Positions 59,563-64,000 of a stretch of 64,000 bases of DNA are shown here, one piece after another; position 1 is the stretch's first letter, and every line of letters begins with the position of its first letter. Both the position numbers and the translations under genes were made by a program. The notes under the pieces were generated by a model, which was not told the origin of the DNA, ran no database searches, and worked only from the letters and a program-made list of their open reading frames with translations. Source of the stretch: Gp6-AA40 sp035571515 (GTDB lineage: Bacteria; Acidobacteriota; Vicinamibacteria; Vicinamibacterales; UBA2999); the NCBI GenBank assembly GCA_035571515.1, contig DATNCQ010000225.1:1-64000 (forward strand). The letters run 5' to 3'.

Positions 59563-61479
59563 TCAGATAGCGTTAGAGACGCGAGGCGCGGGAACCTTGG
59601 GCTTCTCCGGCTCCGGCGTAAAGTCCTCGCCCGGGTTGATGAAGCGATCGGTCTCGAACTTGTACTGCTTGTCGTACAGCTGGCGGTAGCGGCCGTTGAG
59701 CGCGAGCAGCTCCTGGTGCGAGCCGCGCTCGACGATCTCGCCGGCTTCGAGCACGAGAATCTGGTCGGCGCTGCGGATGGTCGAGAGGCGATGGGCGATG
59801 ACGAACGTGGTGCGCCCCGACCGCAGGCGCCTGAGGCCGTCCTGGATCATCTGCTCGCTCTCGCTGTCGAGGCTCGAGGTCGCCTCGTCCAGGATCAGGA
59901 TGCGGGGGTCCGCGAGAATCGCGCGCGCTATCGAGACACGCTGCCGCTGGCCGCCCGACAGCTTGATGCCGCGCTCGCCCACCACCGTGTCGTACCCCTG
60001 CGGGAACTGGGTGATGAACTCGTCGCAGTGCGCGATGCGGCACGCCTCCTTGATGTCCTCGACCGTCGCCGACGGGTTCGCATAGCCGACGTTGTCCGCG
60101 ATCGTGCCGTCGAAGAGGAAGTTCTCCTGCAGCACCGAGGCGAGCTGCTGGCGATAGTCGAACAGGCGCAGCTGCGCGAGGTCGACGCCGTCGACCAGCA
60201 CCCGGCCCTGCGTCGGCCGATTGAACGCCATCACGATGCTGATGAGCGTGCTCTTGCCGGAGCCGCTCGAGCCGACCAGCGCGGTCGTGGTCCCCGGCGC
60301 CGCGTGGAACGAGACGCCGCGCAGCACAGGCTGACCGGGGTTGTACTCGAACCAGACCTTGTCGAAGGCGACGTCTCCGGCCAGACGCTCCACCGGCGCG
60401 CGCGACCTGTCCTCGTCCAGTTCCGTCGTCATGTTGAGGATTTCGCGGATGCGGTCGAGGCCGGCAAACGCCTCGGTGATCTGCGTGCCGATCGACGCGA
60501 TGGAGACGAGCGGCGCCGCGACGAGGCCGATGAAGAAGATGTACATCATCAGGTCGCCGAGCGTCATCTCGCCGGCAATGATCGCGCGGCCGCCGAGCCC
60601 GATAATCAGGATGCCGATGAGGCCGACGATCACCGTGCTGCCGGCCGTCGTCGCCGACACGCCGGTCATCGACTGCGCGACGTTGCGGAACAGCCGGTGC
60701 GCCCCCTTGGTGAAGACGATCTCCTCGCGCTTCTCCGCCGTGTACGACTTGACGACGCGAATGCCGCCGAGCGCCTCGGTGAGGCGGCCGGTGACCTCCG
60801 CGTTGATCTTGCCGCGCTCGCGGAAGAGCGGCCGCAGCGTCTTGAACGCGTAGGCCATGCCGCCGCTGAAGGCGCCGAGCACGATGAGGGTGATGACGGT
60901 CAGTCGCCAGTTCAACCAGAACAGCACGCCGAGGCCGAGCACGGCGGTGACGAAGCCGCCCACGAGCTGCACGAGCCCCGTGCCGACCAGGTTCCGGATG
61001 CCCTCGGCATCGCTCATGATGCGCGAGATCAGCACGCCGGTCTGTGTGGAGTCGAAGTAGCGCACGGGCAGGCGCATCACGTGCGCCTGCACACGCTTGC
61101 GCATGTCCGTGATGGCGCGCTGCGCGGCCACGCCGAGGGTCTGCGAGAGGGCGAACGACGTCACCGCCTGTACGACGGTCGCGGCGCCGGCGGCGAGCGC
61201 AATCGGCAGCAGCAGGTCGGTGCGATTCTTGCCGACGACGTCGTCGATGAGCCATTTCGAGCTCGCGGGTAGCACGAGGCCCGCGAGGCGGCTGATCAGC
61301 ATGAGCACCAGGCCGAGCGTCAGGCGCCGGCGGTGAAGCCACAGCAGTTCGCGCGCTTCGCGCCAGGCGTCGGCGGCCGACACCGGCTTCTTCTTCGGGG
61401 GCTCGGCCGGCAGCGGGCCGACGAGCCTGCGGCCGGAACGTTCGCCGGTCGGCTGGCGGAAACCTAGATTTGCGGCCAT
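59563..61479 (-). CDS. ABC transporter, fused permease-ATPase (MsbA-like exporter)
   Basis: Half-transporter of 638 residues: six transmembrane helices (about residues 50-350) followed by an ATPase with Walker A GSSGSGKST, signature LSGGQRQRVSIARAIL, Walker B ILILDEATSSLDSESE and the His switch in FVIAHRLST. It forms a homodimer in the inner membrane and exports lipid-like or drug-like substrates; MsbA-type lipid A flipping is the commonest role but unproven. The N-terminal 35 residues are Pro-rich and soluble. ApaG diverges from it across 17 bases. Confidence 0.92.
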   Translation of the reverse strand: MAANLGFRQPTGERSGRRLVGPLPAEPPKKKPVSAADAWREARELLWLHRRRLTLGLVLMLISRLAGLVLPASSKWLIDDVVGKNRTDLLLPIALAAGAATVVQAVTSFALSQTLGVAAQRAITDMRKRVQAHVMRLPVRYFDSTQTGVLISRIMSDAEGIRNLVGTGLVQLVGGFVTAVLGLGVLFWLNWRLTVITLIVLGAFSGGMAYAFKTLRPLFRERGKINAEVTGRLTEALGGIRVVKSYTAEKREEIVFTKGAHRLFRNVAQSMTGVSATTAGSTVIVGLIGILIIGLGGRAIIAGEMTLGDLMMYIFFIGLVAAPLVSIASIGTQITEAFAGLDRIREILNMTTELDEDRSRAPVERLAGDVAFDKVWFEYNPGQPVLRGVSFHAAPGTTTALVGSSGSGKSTLISIVMAFNRPTQGRVLVDGVDLAQLRLFDYRQQLASVLQENFLFDGTIADNVGYANPSATVEDIKEACRIAHCDEFITQFPQGYDTVVGERGIKLSGGQRQRVSIARAILADPRILILDEATSSLDSESEQMIQDGLRRLRSGRTTFVIAHRLSTIRSADQILVLEAGEIVERGSHQELLALNGRYRQLYDKQYKFETDRFINPGEDFTPEPEKPKVPAPRVSNAI

Positions 61480-61496
61480 GTAATAATCAGAAACCC

Positions 61497-61970
61497 GTGA
61501 GCGACACTACCAAGCCCAAGAACCAGGATGCGTTCGAGGCCGGAACGGGGCCGCCGTCCCAGGGCGTCAAGCCCCATGGCGTCCGCACCAGCGATACTAC
61601 GACGCGCGGCGTCCGGATCGAGGTGCAGAGCTTCTACATGCCCGAACGGAGCGCGCCGAAGGACTCGCAGTATCTCTTTGAGTATCACGTTCGCATCTCG
61701 AATGTCGGCACGGAAACGGCGCAGCTCATCTCGCGCGAGTGGATCATCACCAACGCCGATGGCGAGGTCGAGCGCGTCAAAGGCCCTGGGGTGGTCGGGG
61801 AGCAGCCCATTCTGACACCCGGCGCGTCGTTCGAGTACCGCAGCTTCTGTCCCCTGAAGACCTCGGTCGGCTCGATGCACGGCAGCTACCAGATGGTCAC
61901 GGCGGGGGGCGACCGCTTCGACGCCATCATCTCACCGTTCACCCTGGCGGTCCCCAACGCGCTGAATTAG
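61497..61970 (+). CDS. apaG: ApaG domain protein
   Basis: Fibronectin-III-like ApaG fold: VRIEVQSFYMPERSAPKDSQYLFEYHVRISNVGTETAQLISREWIITNADGEVERVKGPGVVGEQPILTPGASFEYRS, with the conserved GVVGEQP. ApaG is associated with diadenosine tetraphosphate metabolism and Co/Mg tolerance and may act as a ligand-binding partner. The ApaG core starts near residue 38, so residues 1-35 (KPKNQDAFEAGTGPPSQG...) are an extra disordered lead. GTG at 61497 is used. A REP pair follows the stop. Confidence 0.9.
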   Translation: MSDTTKPKNQDAFEAGTGPPSQGVKPHGVRTSDTTTRGVRIEVQSFYMPERSAPKDSQYLFEYHVRISNVGTETAQLISREWIITNADGEVERVKGPGVVGEQPILTPGASFEYRSFCPLKTSVGSMHGSYQMVTAGGDRFDAIISPFTLAVPNALN

Positions 61971-61974
61971 TCGG

Positions 61975-62046
61975 TGGGCCGCCTCAAGGCGGCCCCTACG
62001 TACGCTCGCGTTCCCACGGTCGTAGGGGCCGGCTTCAGCCGGCCCT
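61975..62046. repeat. paired REP hairpins in head-to-head order (BIME/REPIN-like)
   Basis: GGGCCGCC-TCAA-GGCGGCCC (61976-61995) with tail CCTACG, then CGTAGG followed by GGGCCGGC-TTCA-GCCGGCCC (62026-62045). It separates the convergent apaG and ubiD genes, so it may also terminate transcription. Confidence 0.85.
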
Positions 62047-62064
62047 TGCATGCTTCGGGCATCC

Positions 62065-63951
62065 CTAATCCAGACTCGCCCGGGTGGAGTCGCCCATCTC
62101 CACCTTGCCGCCCGGAAAATACTCGTTCCAGCGCTCGGTGACCGTGCGCGCGGTTGCTTCGTCGCAGCTCAGCTCCTTCGGAAAGCCCGGCTTCAGCCGC
62201 GCGTCGATGACGACCGGCCCGCTGTAGGCGATGTGATTGCGCACGATGCGCCGCTCGCCCGCGTGGATGTCCGCCGCCGGTTCGAAACGCGTGAACGTCG
62301 TCCAGAGGAAGTTCATCGAGCTGGCAGCCACGCGCGCCGGCTCCTCGGTCAGCACGATGAGCGGCCAGTCGCGGAACGCGGCATCGCCCGCGAGGCGCGA
62401 CGGCGCATCGGGTTCGGATGCGCGCGAACCGACTCCGACGACGAGGCAGCCCCCACAGAAGACGCGCACGTCGCTGACTCCTCGCGGCGCGGGGCCGGCG
62501 AACTGCCGCGGCAACTCGCGGACCGGGTCGCCCAGGCCGAGCCACACGCCCTTTGATCCCTGGTTGACCGCCGGTCCCGTGTAGTCGAGGGTGTCCATCG
62601 AGAGATTCGAGAAGACGTAGAGATCCGTTTCCGGATGCGTGCGCGCGAGCAGGTGCTCGAGCGTCGCCTTGAAGTTCCGGAGGTCGACGTGGCGATCCGT
62701 CAGCAGGAGGAACTTCGTCAGCGACAGCTGGCCCTCGCCGAGGATGCGGAACGCGCTCGCCATCGCCTCGCGCGCGTAACGCTGCTTGACGATCGCCGCG
62801 GCCAGCGAGTGATACCCGGTCTCGCCGTACGACCAGAGCCGCTCGACCGCCGGCATCACGAGCGGGAACAGCGGCGACAGCAGCTCCTGCAGCAGGTCGC
62901 CGATGTAGAAGTCCTCCTGGCGCGGCTTGCCGACGACGGTCGCCGGATAGATGGCATCGGTGCGGTGCGCCAGACGCTGCACCTCGAACACCGGGTAATC
63001 GTGCTGCAGCGAGTAATAACCGTAATGATCGCCGAACGGGCCTTCAGGCTTGCGCACCCCCGGCGGCACCGTCCCGAGCAGTGCGAACTCCGCGTTGGCG
63101 ACGAGCGGGTGCGGACCGTAGCCGTGCACCTGCGGAAGGCGCACGCCGGCAATCAGCGACGCGAGCATCAGCTCGGGCACGTTCTCCGGCAGCGGTGCGA
63201 TGGCCGACAGCATCAGCGCCGGGGGCCCGCCGAGGAACACCGTGACCGGCAGCGTCGCGCCGCGTGCTTCCGCCGCGGCGTAGTGAAAACCGCCGCCCTT
63301 GCCAATCTGCCAGTGCATCCCCGTCGTCCGCGCGTCGTACACCTGCATCCGGTACATGCCGAGGTTGCTTGCCCCGCCGAAGCTTTGCGAAGGGGGGGGA
63401 CCAGGCCGATCCGGGTGCGTCGTGAACACGAGCGGCAGCGTGATGAACGGCCCGCCGTCCTCGGGCCAGCAGGTGATGACCGGCAGCCGACCGAGGTCCA
63501 CGTCCGAGGTGACGTTCTCGACAACCGGCCCCGATTGCACCTTCCGCGTGCCGACCTTCAGCAGCTCGAGGCCGACATCGCGCGCGTTCCACAGCTTCCC
63601 CGGCGTCGGCGGCAGCAGCGACTCCGCCAGGCCCACGACGCGCCGAATCAGGCGCAGCGGGCGCTCGCCGAAGGCGAGCTCCGCGCGCCGCGCGGTACCG
63701 AACAGGTTGGTGACGAGGCGGAACGATGATGGTCCGCCTGAAGGCGGACTCGACCGCGGATCCCGGATCCCGGCTCCCGGATCCCGGCCCGAGACCACAT
63801 TGGTGAACAGCAGCGCGGGACCGCCCGCCGCGATCACGCGACGATGGATTTCGGCGGCTTCGAGATGGCGATCGACCGGCGCCTCCACCGTGACAAGGTC
63901 GTCGTCACGGCGGAGACGGTCGATGAAAGCCCGGAGATCCGGAAACGACAA
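62065..63951 (-). CDS. ubiD: UbiD-family decarboxylase
   Basis: At 628 residues with UbiD family blocks: MYRMQVYDARTTGMHWQIGKGGGFHY, EFALLGTVPPGVRKPEGPFGDHYGYYS (Arg and Glu of the active site), YPATVVGKPRQEDFYIGDLLQELL and DRHVDLRNFKATLEHLLAR. UbiD uses prenylated FMN made by UbiX to remove CO2 from (hetero)aromatic acids such as polyprenyl-hydroxybenzoate in quinone biosynthesis. The start is TTG 63951, right after the upstream stop. Between conserved LLFTNVV and VTNLFG, about 25 extra residues are encoded by a REP hairpin and heptad repeat. Confidence 0.92.
   Translation of the reverse strand: MSFPDLRAFIDRLRRDDDLVTVEAPVDRHLEAAEIHRRVIAAGGPALLFTNVVSGRDPGAGIRDPRSSPPSGGPSSFRLVTNLFGTARRAELAFGERPLRLIRRVVGLAESLLPPTPGKLWNARDVGLELLKVGTRKVQSGPVVENVTSDVDLGRLPVITCWPEDGGPFITLPLVFTTHPDRPGPPPSQSFGGASNLGMYRMQVYDARTTGMHWQIGKGGGFHYAAAEARGATLPVTVFLGGPPALMLSAIAPLPENVPELMLASLIAGVRLPQVHGYGPHPLVANAEFALLGTVPPGVRKPEGPFGDHYGYYSLQHDYPVFEVQRLAHRTDAIYPATVVGKPRQEDFYIGDLLQELLSPLFPLVMPAVERLWSYGETGYHSLAAAIVKQRYAREAMASAFRILGEGQLSLTKFLLLTDRHVDLRNFKATLEHLLARTHPETDLYVFSNLSMDTLDYTGPAVNQGSKGVWLGLGDPVRELPRQFAGPAPRGVSDVRVFCGGCLVVGVGSRASEPDAPSRLAGDAAFRDWPLIVLTEEPARVAASSMNFLWTTFTRFEPAADIHAGERRIVRNHIAYSGPVVIDARLKPGFPKELSCDEATARTVTERWNEYFPGGKVEMGDSTRASLD
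63731..63785. repeat. REP hairpin plus heptad array (GGATCCC) inside ubiD
   Basis: Hairpin GTCCGCC-TGAA-GGCGGAC (63732-63749) followed by four heptads in exact phase (63758-63785). Together they encode the extra segment SGRDPGAGIRDPRSSPPSGG of UbiD. Confidence 0.9.
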
Positions 63952-64000
63952 CTAGCTCGCCGCGGCCGCCTGGAACGGCTCGTCCGCGCTGCCGCCGTAG
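63952..64000 (-). CDS. 3' end of an unidentified gene upstream of ubiD
   Basis: Frame open from the window edge, ending YGGSADEPFQAAAAS and TAG at 63952-63954. The stop abuts the ubiD TTG, so the two are probably one operon. Too short to identify. Confidence 0.55.
   Translation of the reverse strand, partial: YGGSADEPFQAAAAS

Overview
This window is high-GC bacterial DNA packed with genes on both strands. There are about 53 protein genes and no recognisable rRNA, tRNA, CRISPR, prophage or insertion-sequence transposase. The gene content suggests a heterotrophic soil-type bacterium of the Acidobacteriota, class Vicinamibacteria. The reasons are a TonB receptor with an N-terminal carboxypeptidase-regulatory domain, DUF885 and peptidase-MA hydrolases, ArsR-methyltransferase fusions beside methionine-cycle genes, and very abundant intergenic hairpins. 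The taxonomy is inference; the genes are read directly.

Layout. 1-5.2 kb: a 5'-truncated FAD monooxygenase, a tiny membrane protein, an ACT-DUF5612 protein, a secreted protein, a tightly coupled trio (nucleotidyltransferase-like, EEP phosphatase, aldo/keto reductase) and a 7Fe ferredoxin. 5.2-14.3 kb: a UbiB-type kinase, two very small genes and an addBA recombination nuclease operon. 14.4-19.8 kb: a Cys-rich conserved protein, pdxH, then clpA, clpS and aat (N-degron proteolysis), with gluQ divergent from aat across a symmetric hairpin. 19.8-25 kb: BON lipoprotein, TPR-peptidase, RRM protein with a Gly-rich tail, a secreted protein and an aminotransferase. 25-33.4 kb: ahcY under an ArsR-methyltransferase regulator, oligoendopeptidase F, thrC, a thioesterase and speA. 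33.6-41.8 kb: DUF349 protein, DUF763 protein, and divergent glutamine synthetases III and I. 41.9-46.6 kb: a second ArsR-methyltransferase translationally coupled to metH. 46.6-55.6 kb: methyltransferase, GNAT, FMN alpha-hydroxyacid oxidase, secreted protein, beta-propeller lipoprotein plus TonB receptor, esterase and quinone oxidoreductase. 55.6-64 kb: DUF885 hydrolase, SDR-type threonine dehydrogenase, small proteins, TIGR00266 protein, ABC exporter, ApaG, a UbiD decarboxylase and the 3' end of one more gene.

The genes group into coherent functions: the S-adenosylmethionine cycle (ahcY and metH, each with its own ArsR-methyltransferase), nitrogen assimilation (glnN/glnA), N-degron proteolysis (aat, clpS, clpA) and double-strand-break processing (addAB).

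The most unusual signal is in the repeats. (1) At least eleven loci carry arrays with an almost exact 7-nt period but different unit sequences. Five of these lie in frame inside conserved genes (addA, addB, clpA tail, metH linker, ubiD). (2) A family of REP-like hairpins with TTCA/TGAA tetraloops and GTAG tails occurs throughout, twice as head-to-head pairs (BIME/REPIN layout), and supplies the stop codons of several genes. (3) Other arrays have 8- and 9-nt periods. No stretch longer than about 270 bases lacks a gene.
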